Source of the DNA: Straminergon stramineum
Taxonomy: Eukaryota; Streptophyta; Bryopsida; Hypnales; Calliergonaceae
Assembly (NCBI GenBank): GCA_963920665.1
Contig: OY987272.1
Coordinates: 16,621,001 to 16,685,000, forward strand
Direction: 5' to 3'
DNA: 64,000 nt
This document shows positions 1-11,898 of this stretch, piece by piece. The position numbers and the translations under genes are program-made. The notes under the pieces were generated by a model. The model was not told where the DNA came from and made no database searches. It saw nothing but the letters and a program-made list of their open reading frames with translations. Within the stretch, counting starts at the first letter, position 1, and each line of letters starts with the position of its first letter.

Positions 1-35
1 CTCAGTTCGATTGGGAAATGGCGGACGGAGTGGTT

Positions 36-230
36 GGGTGCGACTTGTGTTCCCCTGGAAACGTAGCTGTGATGGATTGCAAGGGGACTCTACTGCGACT
101 TGCGATCCCCTGGAAACGTAACTGTGGTGGCGTTTTTTAGGGGGCTGCGGTGACTCGCGTTCCCTTGGAAATGTACAGTTGTAGGGGTCTGCGGCGACTT
201 GCGTTCCCTCGGAAACGTAAGTTGCGCAAT
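36..230. repeat. Degenerate GC-rich tandem repeat
   Basis: Three to four imperfect copies of a 45-65 bp unit carrying the core GCGACTTGCGTTCCC followed by TGGAAACGTA. The cores lie near 40, 98, 152 and 195. The stretch is clearly richer in G+C than what follows. It could be a small satellite or a decayed repeat in a gene flank. No gene is recognised. Confidence 0.6.
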
Positions 231-381
231 GGGTAATGAGTGCGAGGGGACTAGTGCGCTGCATGTGTGAATGCTTGCGGTGCCCGCTAGTCAGTCTGTC
301 AGTCCGTGTAGTCCCCAACTTGCTAACTGAAGTCATTCCTTTAAATTTAATCGGTTGCATAGTGTTCACACTAGGAGAGGG

Positions 382-958
382 TTAACCCCTAAGTGCTTCG
401 ACATCCATTTTCTGGATGATGAACAGATTGAAACTCCTGTTTCATCCTCCTAACTATTTGGATGAAAGTTATTTTAATTTGTAAAAATACATTATCAAGT
501 TTTTGTCCTATCTAAGGGTTGGATTTGGGGTTACTAGAGCTTATATTTTTCTAAAATTACAAATGTGCAAGTATGTCAAGTGGTCAAACTTCATTGACTT
601 TAGTTCAAAATTGGATTTGCCAAAATGAGGTCATAGGTAGGAAGAACACAAAAATTTCAAAAAATCACCATGTGAAGAGAACCTCATTTCAAATCCATTC
701 CAACAAATTCTACTCAAAAAATTATAATATTTTACTTGCAATTGAATTTGGAAGGAATTTTGAAATTTCTCTTCAGAAATTTATAAAAAAATATTGGTGA
801 TAGCATTGGTGAATCTAACCGTACAAATGGAATCTTCAAATCAAAATCTACAACTTCTATTTGCATTTTAATTCCAAAATATGCTTCCAAATAGTACTTT
901 ATAATGCTTTTTCTCAAATCATCAATTCTGGAGATGAATTTGGACGTATAGGGGTTAA
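382..958. mobile_element. TTAA-ended MITE, family A copy 1
   Basis: A 577-bp element bounded by TTAACCCCTAA at the left and TATAGGGGTTAA at the right. Copies with the same interior lie at 39542-40122 and, interrupted, at 14673-15571. A shared internal landmark is GATGAACAGATTGAAACT near the left end. The TTAA plus CCC/GGG termini are the known hallmark of piggyBac-type insertion. There is no coding capacity, so it is non-autonomous. The family assignment is inference from termini and target site. Confidence 0.8.
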
Positions 959-972
959 GGTCCTCTTTACCC

Positions 973-1217
973 TACACTAAATAGTAAAATTAGGTTGCCT
1001 TAACAATTAGGTTGCCTTACCCCAAGAAAGTTACTTTACAAGCCATCAAAGGGAGTCAACAAATATTTCCATTTGTACACATGAAGGTTCATGAGTCCCA
1101 ATTACAACAATTCCTACTTCAAAAGTAGTACATTCTTGTATAGTAATAGAAAATATTTATATTGTGTCAAATGTCAAGAAATTATAGTGGGGAAACCTAA
1201 TTTCACTAATAAATGTA
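973..1217. mobile_element. Tc1/mariner-like MITE, family K copy 1
   Basis: An inverted-repeat element of about 241 bp between TA dinucleotides at 973-974 and 1216-1217. The left terminus is CACTAAATAGTAAAATTAGG and the right end is a decayed complement of it. The other copies are 35134-35386, 51315-51550 and the shorter 47702-47893. TA target sites with CACT-starting termini fit Tc1/mariner (Stowaway-like) MITEs. It starts 15 bp after the family A element. Confidence 0.72.
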
Positions 1218-1227
1218 GGGGATATAT

Positions 1228-1989
1228 GGGAAATTGCAAGAAACACCTATCCTGTTTTCCGTCAAACATTCAATCTTGAAATTGTTTTGCACCATAAGTA
1301 TTGCAAAAATGATAGAATGAACATGAAATTTAGAAAGAAGCTTCCTGTAGCTATAGAAAATGTACTCAAATTATTTCTATTTTTCCTAAATTAATTCCAT
1401 TGGTGAAATTAAATTTCAAGTATATGTCACATATACAATTTTGGTGGTTTTTAGTACTATCGAGTACCTTTGTTGAAGAGTTATATAGTCAAATTTGGTA
1501 GGCTAGTTCTTCTATTAGAATTACACCTTCGGAAGAGAGGGATTTCCAAAAAAATGTTCCAAATGTGTTTTGCATTGGCCTAAAGTGTGTTATATTTAGG
1601 TTGAATTTGTGTTGAATAAAAAATGTTTTTTTAGTTCTAGATTTGATCTTCCTTCTTTTCTCTTAGTTGGCAACAATGGCTACTTTTAAGATATATTTTT
1701 CAAGTGCATTTTTTAATTTAAAAAAATAGAAATGTGGAAGTCTGATTTTCTAATATAAATTGTAGCTTTTGGCTCAAAATAGTATTTCAAGGTACATAGA
1801 AGGACTCAATAGTACTCGTAGGGGCATATAGTGCTTCTAATCTACGAATGTAAACTATCATTATGGAAAATTAAGCATTGCCATCCATCCTTGCCATCCA
1901 ATGATGAGCATCACATGTAGTACAAAAAGTACTAAAAGGCTGAAAATAAAAAATGCAACAAATAGTACAAGTGTTTCTTGCAATCACCC
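1228..1989. mobile_element. Inverted-repeat element, family H copy 1
   Basis: A 762-bp element with termini GGGAAATTGCAAGAAACAC and GTGTTTCTTGCAATCACCC. A second full copy of 761 bp is at 25988-26748, and a copy split by another insertion is at 17705-18999. The interior has short TAGTACTA palindromes and no usable frame. Flanks show only a possible 4-bp ATAT repeat, so the superfamily is unresolved. Confidence 0.68.
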
Positions 1990-4129
1990 ATATACAAGGG
2001 GTCTAGAAAATGGAGAAGTCTTCTCTCCAAGTCCTCACATTTGTCAATGAGAAGACTTCGTTTGGAGTTTCAATCGATGTAAATCATGAAGAGGGCATGA
2101 AGGGGGTTAATTTATATTAAAAAAATTTCAATGATGACCCTTGGAATTTAAGATTGACCCACCTCTTGACTACAATTCAAAATTTGAGAATTTTTATTGC
2201 CACATAGAATGAAAGTGTGCTCCAGATGTTTGGTCTTTCTCAAAGAGTAGTCACCTCTCATTTCATGATATAAAAACATTTTTCAAGAACTTTTCAATTT
2301 CAAAAAATCAAATCCTTCAAAAATTTGGCCCCCTCACCTCTCAAATCAGTGTAAATCGGGTTTAAGGTATGCATACACTCCAATGTGCTAGGTGCCCCAA
2401 AGCGCCACTTGATTTGATGCTCCTATTATATACATATCTTAAATGAATATGTACATATTGTTGAAGAAAAAAATTTTAGAATATCTACCAAAAGAAATTT
2501 GATCCCTCATAACTTTGCATATGGTATCCAAAATTAATTGCATGTGCATTCTGTGGTTCCTTAAATTTTTTTCATCAATTATAATATTTTTTTTATTAGA
2601 CTAATAATAGAATTTGTGCTCAATTGAAGAAGAAGCAATTTTAGGTGTTATACCTTGAATTTTCCTCCCCTTAGCTCTAAAACAAGATTAGAGTGGAAGT
2701 GGTTTGTGAATTATTTAAAGGAACAACATTGGATGAAAAAATATATTTTTTCATCCATTTTTTTGCTTTAATTGGTGTTGTATACTTGAAATGGTTTATT
2801 TTGTACTTTTTCTTCAAAAATTTATAATAACTTCAAATTTTTATCAGAATAATTGAAACCTTCAAGAAGTATTGAAAAAGATTTTAAAAATTGAGTGACA
2901 AATTAGAGCATACAAACCAAAAGATATTTAGGTTGATTGCACATTTTTAGGGGGTATTATGTAGGGATTAAAGATTTTTCTATATATGCAACAAAATTCC
3001 ATTTACTTACTTATCATAGAATATTTCTTAAATGTTAAACCTAGCTTAAGAAGCTTGGTTTATAAGGAGTCTTAAGGATAGCATTTTTCATACTTGACTC
3101 ACAATCCAACTTCAAAATATCATTTTCTTTGTCTTGAAGAGATGCATCTATTAAACCCACTCAGTTTGTATTTCAAATCACAATTTGAATGTGTTGTTTT
3201 TAAATTTGAAAGTTTTTTGAATTTTTTGTATTATAGTTGTAGATTTATTTGGTGGTTGGTACTTTGAGGAAGGTGAAAGCTCATCATTGATTGAAAATTT
3301 GTACAAGCTTTATAGGGCTCATATAGGAAAGATTTTCAAATTCTATCAACCAATGTGTGTTTTTTGGGCGAAAAATCGCTAGATCAATCAAAATCTGACC
3401 ACTGTAAATCTATCCCTCCAAAATCTGGCATATGCAGTGAAATCAACACAGGGGACACTAGTATCAACTAACTTATATCAAGACCTAGAAAATAATTTAA
3501 AGATTAATCTTGTTAGTTTTAGACCAAAGAGGAAGGAACTTTATATTGATGAAAGCTATTCATGTGAGGATGTTAAAGCATAACCTTACTTAGTAGTGAG
3601 CCTATCCACTCAAAGCCAAAGCCAAAGGGAATGATGAAATATCTTCTTATGGGATATTGTTTGTTATAAATTGGTACTTATATCTTCAATTTCTTAACTT
3701 TGTTATCTTTCTTTAGTGAAATCCCATTTGGATTAATTATTTACTTCCATTGATACATGTGGTTACTTCTTCATTTGCATATGATCTCTAAAGCTCTTTT
3801 TGATCCAAAACAATTTTAGACTATATAAGTGACATTAAGTAAAGTAACAAAAATTGTTTTTTTTGCATACATGGATCTCATTCATGTAGTGCCTTGAAGT
3901 CCTAAATTATTTTAAGTGTCATTGTAGCACAAGTCAAGAATGTCATTTAGTATCTTAGAGTGTAAAGTTCTTCAAAATGCATAAAAATGTATTTGCAAGT
4001 CCTTTTGTCCAAAATGTTGTTTTTGTGCAATATAAAGAGTGTTTTCTCATTTCAGGGGTTAAAAGAAAAAATGAAAGAATTTGTTTTCAAAAACCTAAAC
4101 TATGATGTACAAATTTCAAATTTTTTCAA
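1990..4129. other. AT-rich DNA without recognisable genes
   Basis: No gene is seen. A fragment of repeat family W lies near 2437-2560 (CTCATAACTTTGCATATGGT region), related to 4130-4435 and 39172-39470. Position 2101-2110 reads AGGGGGTTAA, which may be an isolated decayed TTAA-type terminus. Confidence 0.4.
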
Positions 4130-4435
4130 GGGATAATTTAGAATCTACATGCAAATGATGATTAAGGTGTGTACATCCAAAATCACACCATGCCTAAACA
4201 TACATGCCATCATCACTTTGTACGCACATTGAAGAAATGATTTTAGAACATCTACCAAAAAAAAACTGACCCTTCATAACTTTTACATACGGTATCTAAA
4301 TGTCATATTCTTTGATGCATTGGAACCTCCTTCCACTTGACAACTATAAAAATATCCAATTTTGAAATTTTGATCACTCTAATAACTAATAACAGTAACT
4401 AGACACAGTAGCAAAAAGTGGCGGTTTTCAAGGTA
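4130..4435 (+). repeat. Interspersed repeat, family W copy 2
   Basis: About 300 bp similar to the reverse complement of 39172-39470 and partly to 2437-2560. Shared landmarks are AAAATCACACC, ACATCTACCAAAAAAA, CATACGGTATCTAA and AACAGTAACTAG. No coding potential. Termini and class are unresolved. Confidence 0.55.
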
Positions 4436-4813
4436 CCAATTTTACATAGAGTCGGCAAGGTCCATGTTCCTCGCGTGCTGGTGGACTCGTGAGCAATTTG
4501 TTTAATTATTTTTTTAGTGCAAAGTGAAGGTGTCATTAACAATTCCAGTGAAATCCAGCCCGGCTATGTTTAATTTTAATTTTTTTTTTGTGTGTGTGTG
4601 TCTTTATTTTGGGGATATCTGCAGATGGGATTTCCATTCTACAGTTCCACATGGGTTGGGGCAAGATTAGCTTTACCCAACATGATACATATTTTTCTAT
4701 TGCTTTTTTTATTTTTCATATTTTATTTTTCAAAATTTTGGGGGCTATAAATATTTTTGAGAAATCAATTGCTTGACTATTCTTTCAATTCTTTATGTCA
4801 TTTCTTTTCATAC

Positions 4814-5754
4814 TTAGCCCCGAAACTTCCAAGGCAATTTTTTCATTGAAAACCACTCAAAAGTCAAAACTGCCATTTCTATTGTATAGTGCAAAAAATA
4901 TTAGAAGTTTTTTTTTTGCATATCTAAACGTAGGATCTTGCACTAGACTTGTATGAGAATGTGTGGAAGAAATTTCACAAACTTTGACCTTGTGGATTGC
5001 AAAATATTTGTGTTTGAAGTGAAGAAATCTAGATTTTTTGCACCTTGTTTGACCAAAATTTTAAGGATTTGGATCTTCTTAGCTTAAAACTTTTGCAATA
5101 CACATTTTGAATTTCTAATTTTTATGTTGAAGAATTGAGTTGAAAGTCTAGGAATTTCTTTGAAAAAACACACTTGATTTTCATTCTTTGAAAATTATTT
5201 AAGTAGAAGTGGGTACAAGATTGAAGGGTGAACCAAATCATTAATAGGTTTAAGAGGGAATTGAAACACAATAATAACAACAATGAGATTGTTCTAGAAA
5301 GCTAACTAAATGGCATTATGAACTCTCTTTTTGAAAAATTATAAAAATTGCATTCAAAAATGAATTCTTTAAGTTACTTTTTCTAGAAGACTCATGCTTC
5401 GACAGCCCGAAAAACAAGATTGTCCATAACTTTCTCATCCTTGATCCAAATAGAATGAATCAAATCTTTCTTTGTAGACAAAAATAATTTCTAAGAGAAA
5501 CAAAATTTTCATAATTTTATTTTGACTTTTTGTAATTTTTTTGTATTGCCTGTTAAACTCCATTTTAGACTTAGAATGACATAACTTTTGCTCTCAAACA
5601 TGGATTAAAATAAAAATTATATTCCTCAAAAGCTAGCATGTTTTCCTATCTTCAAAATCTGTTTTGAAAAATCACAACAAAAATTGAGAGGAAGAAAGCA
5701 TACCCAAAATCCATTTTGTCCATTCTGAGGGGACAATGAGAATTTAGGAGTTAA
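4814..5754. mobile_element. TTAA-ended element, family C copy 1
   Basis: A 941-bp element starting with a decayed TTAGCCCCGAAACTTCCAAG and ending with TTTAGGAGTTAA. The whole interior aligns with the two outer parts of 10392-12099, for example at AAGATTGTCCATAACTTT and CATAACTTTTGCTC. It serves as the uninterrupted reference showing what was inserted in the other copy. Non-coding. Placed in the TTAA/CCCC superfamily by its ends. Confidence 0.68.
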
Positions 5755-5944
5755 AAAAGAATTGGAAATTGATCTTAAGAGAGGTGACAATGAAGAGAAT
5801 TTGATAGTCTGATCCACAGGTCTATGCAAACATTGTTTGCAACAAAATTGGTTCCTTGTGTGCCAAGAAATTAAAAAAAATTCATATCTCCAATTGTAAA
5901 ATAATGTATTTTTTAAATCCTTTTCCAGTATCAAATACTATAGT

Positions 5945-6869
5945 TTAACCCCTCACTGCCCAAGGGACTAGAAGTGTCCTTAGGTCAAATTTAAAGTGCT
6001 GAAAAATTTGCCCTCTGTCTTCTAATTTGTGTGGTAAAATTTTCAGATCAATCCAAGATCTACTGAATTTTTGGAATCCAATTGAAGTTCACAAGTTCAA
6101 TTTGAGTTCACCAAATTGCATTTGATGGCTACAACTTTGGGGGCTTGTATCTCCTTCATCCAAAGTTTGTTTTCAATAAAATTTGTTGAATTATGTTAAC
6201 ATTGAAGTCTAGTTATTGTGGTAGAATTTTCATGTCAATCCAAGTTGTTTTGAATGTCTAGGAGCAATTCGAAGTTCAAAATCCCGACATTTTTGGATTA
6301 CAGTGAACTTTGGCAGCTTGTTTCTTCTTCATACAATGTTTGTTTCTAATAACTTTTCTGGAAAAGTTGTGCATACTAGTCTAGTTTGTGTGTATAAATT
6401 TTCATATCAGTCCAAGAAGTTATGAGTGATTGAGAAGCACTTTAGTAGAAGGAGGTTCAGTTTTTGATGGCTTTTTTGCAACTTTTCTTGCTATTTTTTG
6501 ACATTTGAAAGTCATATTGCAGACACAATGAGTCAATTGAATGATATTTTTTTTCATCAATGTATTTGTAAGCTGATTTTGAATCACTTTATAGTTTAAA
6601 GTTTCTTCATTTGAGTATATTTAGAAACCAAATTTTGCCTCCAAATGTATTTTTAGGAAAAATTCAGTATCCTTTTTCAGCACTAAAGCATTATAATCTT
6701 GCAATCCAAGTAGTCAAATGACACCAAATTTGATGCGCATTATCTTCAACAAGTGCACTACAAAATTATACGGTTGAAATCTCTATAACTCAGTGAAAAT
6801 TATATCTATAACATTTCAAAAAAAATGTTGTTTTTGAGCTTGTTCAAACCTTGGGCGGTGAGGGGTTAA
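5945..6869. mobile_element. TTAA-ended element, family B copy 1
   Basis: A 925-bp element with about 21-bp terminal inverted repeats: left TTAACCCCTCACTGCCCAAG, right CTTGGGCGGTGAGGGGTTAA. The interior matches 13701-14676, for example at TTTTCATGTCAATCCAAG and CACAATGAGTCAATTGAATG. It has no transposase. It is the best-preserved pair of ends of the superfamily in this window. Confidence 0.82.
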
Positions 6870-8068
6870 TAAAATAGTTAACCTAATGGTACTCTCAGTG
6901 TTATAACTTTTGGAGCCTTTGAATTTGTTACCTCCAAAAAAGATAGCATTTACAAAGGGTTGGTGTATGCTATTGCTGCAACATCCAACTATGTAGATAA
7001 CAAATTGTAAAAGCACGTCTATCTTTTATTGCCATGCTTTGTTCACTAGAACATTTTTCAAGGACACTATTGAAAACAATAACCCATTGTAGCTAAATTT
7101 TATAATTTCTTTGTTTCCTTAGGTGATTATGGTCATTACAAAGTTAGGTTAAATTATTTTAATGTTCTAAAACTAGTTTGATAAGGTATAGGAACTTCTA
7201 CAAATAAATCACATTCTTGGATTTAGAAGCCAAAAGTACCCATTAAGTACCTAGTCTAAAGTATTTCAAACTAAAATTTAGACGAGGTATTCCCCTAACA
7301 TACTCATTACTAGTGAAAAAGTGAGAATAATAAATTAACTTCATTTTATGTTGCATAGAAGTCTACTAAATAAACTTCTTTAAGATTGCATTTTCAAACA
7401 TTGAAAAAAATCTTTTGATGATTTTTTGAAATGCAAAAAATCATCTTCATACATTTTTTGCAATGAACAAGAGTAACTTTATAATTTAGGTTAATTTTTT
7501 TTCTTAGAAATTAAAGCATTGAAGTACTTACTTTCTTGAGATTGTTTTGCTTTTATTAAATTTCTTATGCAGAGTGTCATCCTATAAATGATCCTCCAAG
7601 ATAAAATATCCTAGAGATTCAAAAATGTTTTTTATTTTTGAAAATGAATTTCTTTAATTATAGAATACTCTTTAAGAAATCTTAAATACTAGCCTCCCAA
7701 GCTATAAGTAATATTCATTAGTTTTTATAATCACCTACAACTTTCTAAACAATTTGACACCCAATAAAATGCGTGAGGATTCTTTTATAGCAATCTATTT
7801 TACGATGTCTTTAACATTCTCACTTTACATTTTGAAAGTGTGGCGAGCCCTATAATATGAATTATTGTACTCGATTCGAAAATATTTTGGAGAACATTTG
7901 TAAAGCCCTTCTAGAGAAGACTTGGGAAAAAAACTCTTTGGGTTCATGGCTTGTCTTAGAGAGGTAGGCCATTAGTGGTACTATAAAGTAAGAGGAGGGC
8001 ATTAGAGTGTCCAATCTTCTAATTTAATATATCTTCTAAAATAAGGCATTGTACTTAAAGCACTGATC
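6870..8068. other. AT-rich DNA, nothing recognised
   Basis: No gene, RNA or bounded repeat could be supported here. Short open frames on either strand look like chance frames in AT-rich DNA. Confidence 0.35.
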
Positions 8069-8586
8069 CTTTTTAAATGACAAGCTATGAGCTGTTTAGC
8101 CAAAAGGTCTTCTAGCATCGTATGGAAACCTACCTACCTCTTGAGATGGGCCCAATCACAGTCCTTCAAACTCAAAACTTGTGCACTTTTTAGCCCCCCA
8201 AGACAAAAAACGTTGTTGGCATCATTTTCTTTTCTTGGAGTTTGACATTTTGTCTGTAAAAAATTGCATTTCTTTAGTCTTCTCCATTTTGAAAACCCTC
8301 ACATGTTTATTAAAACCTTGTAAGTTCTTTTTAATTGATAAGCTATGAGCCATTTAGCCAAAAGGTCTTATGGCATCATATTGAAACGTACCTACTTCTC
8401 AAGATGGGTCTAATTACAATCCTCGAGACTCAAACCTTGTGCACTTTTTACATTTTAGCCCCCCGAGACAAAAAGTGTTGTCGGCATCCTTATCTTTTCT
8501 TGGAGTTTGAAGTTTTTTGTGTTAAAAATAACATTTCTTTGGTCTCCTCCATTTTGAAAAACTTACAGGTGTTTGTCAAGAACCTT
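8069..8586 (+). repeat. Two-unit tandem duplication, period about 258 bp
   Basis: Units 8069-8320 and 8327-8586 align throughout. Both hold AAGCTATGAGC, TTAGCCAAAAGGTCTT, TTGTGCACTTTTTA and TTTCTTTTCTTGGAGTTTGA or close variants. Divergence is perhaps 15-20% by eye, so the duplication is old. The frames inside are not conserved between units, so it is not coding. Confidence 0.75.
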
Positions 8587-8662
8587 GCTATCTACCACTT
8601 CTTACCTCTGAAAGTCAATGTAAACAAAAGAGGAAACTGACGATGCTCTATCTCTCTCAACT

Positions 8663-8743
8663 TTACAGTTACAGTTTTGTTTTGTTTTTGACACAAATGA
8701 AACGGAATTTCATTGCACAGAAGGAATGATTACAGTTCCAGTT
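8663..8743 (-). mobile_element. Ultra-short retroposon tail with target-site duplication
   Basis: A 53-bp insert (8677-8729) between direct repeats TTACAGTTACAGTT (8663-8676) and TTACAGTTCCAGTT (8730-8743), 13 of 14 bases matching. Read on the minus strand it contains CAATGAAATTCCGTTTCATT then TGTGTC and an A-rich tail, as in the other four copies. This fits a severely 5'-truncated LINE/SINE retroposition. Confidence 0.72.
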
Positions 8744-9762
8744 CCAATTTCTTCCCTGACTCTGTAAATTCAGTAACAAGAACTTCAAAGATTCATGACG
8801 AAGTTTGACCGCACAAAGATCAAAACTAAGTTAATATTTGTCTCCATTGATGGATGGGACTGTTGTACTTCGATGTTTGTCACTGCAAAACGCCGTAGAC
8901 AGGGGTACAGTACGGCATATCCTCACTACCAACCAAGTCCGAACTCATCACCACAATTAAAGGTTATCTGACCAATTCGAACATTTTTCTGATCATGGCC
9001 GAGTGGCCGGCGGTTCCTCAAATAATTGGGTCTTCGAACTTCACTGGATTCAGGCCTGCTCCCGTTGACTCGAACTTACTTACAGAGGCGCCAACCAAAA
9101 GTCAGAGGCGCTGACATTGGATCCCTCGTCAGCGCCGTTGACAACTTCCCTTTCCTTTTTGAAGTTTTTTAAACATTCTTTTGAACTTTGAGACGGTTGA
9201 AAATTTCACAAGATATTCAATAGAATAATACACCTGTAGTAGAGAGGAGAGTGGAGACTTCGGCGCTAATCTAAAATAAGCGGACGGGGAAACTCTATAA
9301 TTGGGTCCAGTTTAGGAAGACCCTCCCCTTAAAATTCTCGGGAAGAAGGAGCAAATTGATGAGCGCTTCTTTTTATAGAACGGATGAGAGCTGGCGCATC
9401 GGGACGGAGTGCCTGGCATCGAACATTTACAGAAATTTGTGGTTGTTATTAGAGAATTGAAAGAAACTGAGAAAAGAATAGAGAATACGTCGTTGATAAT
9501 TGAGAAAAATTAGAGGTTGACTTCGAATGACGCGGTGCCGCTGACTTGGATGTATTGGAACCAGCCACCTGCACCAAGTCAACGGTCCACTTGTCACTTG
9601 TCAGAGTGGTCACGAGTCAAGCATGTAGAATGGTAATTTACTTCACGGGTTTTGCTCTATTTCTGTTTTTCTTTTTGGCAGATTGTGAAAACAAGAATGA
9701 TTATAAGAATTCATTTTTAAAACAAATGAAACAATGTTAAAAATTACATGATTTCACTCATA
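8744..9762. other. GC-richer low-copy stretch, no gene recognised
   Basis: About 8870-9600 is clearly less AT-rich than its surroundings and shows no repeat relationship in the window. It holds a short inverted repeat around 9103-9137 (CAGAGGCGCTGAC with GTCAGCGCC). It could be an old gene flank or promoter, but no exon or known domain was found. Confidence 0.35.
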
Positions 9763-10739
9763 CTAGTGTGCTCTGTGTTGTTGCCACAACCATCTGGATG
9801 TCAAAAGTGATGGCTAAGGTGCTAAGCCTTCTTTAATAAACTCCTTAAGTAAAACTAAAAGTAATTTTCTAATTTTTTTGATTAAAAAAATCCTTTGAAA
9901 TTCAATAACTTTCACACCATAGGTCAAAAGGCCACAAAACAAAGCCCTTGCACCCCTTCTCACATAGTATTTTTGATGGTTCTAAGTACATAACCGAGGG
10001 ATGCACGTCTTGGAGATATCACTCTAACAAACAAATAAATCAAACAAAACAAACAACCTATCTTAAGGTATGGACTAGTGTGCCCGGTGCCATTGCCACA
10101 ACCTAAATGAAAGTAAAAGTGCTTTTCTAATTCTTTAATCCATAAAAACTTCAAAATTCAATAACTCTTACATGATCATAGTTCCAAATGCTACAAAACA
10201 AAGCCCATGAATTTCTCCTTGTAGGAAGCTTTCCAATGGTACTAAGAATGTAACTAGGGTATGCATAGTCCAAAAGATCTTACCATAACAAACAAAACAA
10301 AACAAATAGAACAAACTTCACATAAGGTATAGATAGTGTCTTGTCTGCCATTGCTATGGTTGTAATAAAAATAAAAGCCATTTTCAATATTTTAACCCTT
10401 AAAGTCCCAAGGCCATTTTTCTATGAAAACCACTTGAAACTACTAGTTCTACTCCATCCACCCAAGGAAACAAAAGAAGCGTTTCTTTATAGAATCTAAC
10501 CATAGGATCTTGGACTTCATTGGTCTCACCTAATGTGGTAAAAATTTCATGAAGTTTGACAATACAAATTGGAATATATAAGGATTCCAAGTTGGAAATT
10601 TTTTTTGAATGTTGGCATGCAATTTTAAATGACTTTGATTGCCATTTGAGGAAAAATTTTGCTCAAAAAAATTTGAATTTTAAATTTTAAAGTCAAAGAC
10701 AAAAAATGCAAAAAAACATACACTTGATTCTCATTCTTG

Positions 10740-11281
10740 AAACCCTAAATACTGACCAATTCTCCTTTGAACGGATAACAAAATATCCAAGTAGGGTTTA
10801 AACTTTAAAGTCCATTTTGGTTTGATGTCGAAATTTTGACACAAAGTGTAACATGTCCCTCCTTCTAGTAGGAATATAATTTTTTTTTCCAATTAAGTGC
10901 TTGGATAAAAAATTATGTTACCCCTCCTTTACTTTTTGAAATTTGACAGGTATGTAACTTACATGATACAAGATGCAAATGTGAAAAAAAATAACCATGT
11001 ATAGTGTAAAATTCTCATTCTAAGAGGAGTTAAAGTCTGTTGGCCCTATTGGGTAAGGTCTAAAAAAAACTTTTTCTTCTAACTTCAAAAATTATAATCT
11101 TTCAATCCATGTAGTTAAAGTTTCTGAATTTTTTTCACACATTCACAGTTTCACACAATAGTCTAGTACAAATTTGTATGGTTGAATTCTGGAAAAAAAA
11201 TTATTTTTTTCTTACTACCCACCCAAATGGTAGTCTTTGACAATTTCTGCCCCAAATAAGCCTCCAACCTTTAGGGGTTAA
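10740..11281. mobile_element. TTAA-ended element, family E, nested in family C
   Basis: The right end is AACCTTTAGGGGTTAA at 11266-11281. The last 360 bp are the reverse complement of 17030-17400, including AGTCTAGTACAAATTTGTA and GACTACCATTTGGG-type sequence. The left boundary is uncertain: either near 10917, at TTACCCCTCC, or near 10740, where similarity to the uninterrupted family C copy stops. Confidence 0.6.
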
Positions 11282-11627
11282 AAATTTGTTATGTAAAACT
11301 AGGTCCCAAATTTAAAGAAAAACTAAATCATTCATAGCTCTAAGATGGTATTAAAACACTATAATCCCAATGGTGATATTGTTTATTTGTTTTAGTAGAA
11401 AACTTAACCTTGTCAAACAAGTTTTTTTGTAAAATTGTGAAATTGCATTTAGAAATGAATTCTACAAGTTATTTTTTCTAGAAGATGCTTTGATCGATTG
11501 AAAAATAAGATTGTCCATAACTTTTAGATGAAAAGTCCAAATGGAATAAATCAAAGTTTCCCATATATATAAAATTACAATCTATGAGAAAAATATTCAT
11601 TTTTTTTCATGTTTTTGTGTGTGAGGT

Positions 11628-11898
11628 GGGTTCTACATGAAGGTTGCTATTATGTGAGCATAAGAGTATGAGCCCACGAGCCTAAAATACTATACACCTA
11701 TATAATAGGTGTATATACTATAGAAACCATCTATAATTATAGGATATATATGTTACAAATACCCATATTATAGGTGTTTATGATGCATAGACCTTCTATA
11801 GTGTGTGGTATCTATATTATAGGTACCTATATTTTAGGATGAATGCTCACAAGCTCACATTTTTGGGCTCACATACTAGCATTGTTGGGTTCTACATG
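11628..11898. mobile_element. 247-bp Mutator-like MITE D copy 1, nested
   Basis: The body 11640-11886 lies between identical 12-bp direct repeats GGGTTCTACATG (11628-11639 and 11887-11898). The ends carry inverted repeats with GCTATTATGTGAGC at the left and GCTCACATACTAGC at the right. An inverted copy of exactly the same length is at 48222-48468. Long target duplications with terminal repeats suggest Mutator-like elements, whose usual duplication is 9-11 bp. It lies inside a family C element. Confidence 0.83.

Noticed and set aside
382..958. CCCCTAA ends considered as interstitial telomere repeats
   Set aside because: The resemblance to CCCTAAA is a single unit at each end, always joined to TTAA and in inverted orientation, as expected for a transposon end.
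5626..5934. Minus-strand frame of 102 codons
   Set aside because: It crosses the right end of a family C element into its flank and is not conserved in the sister copy.
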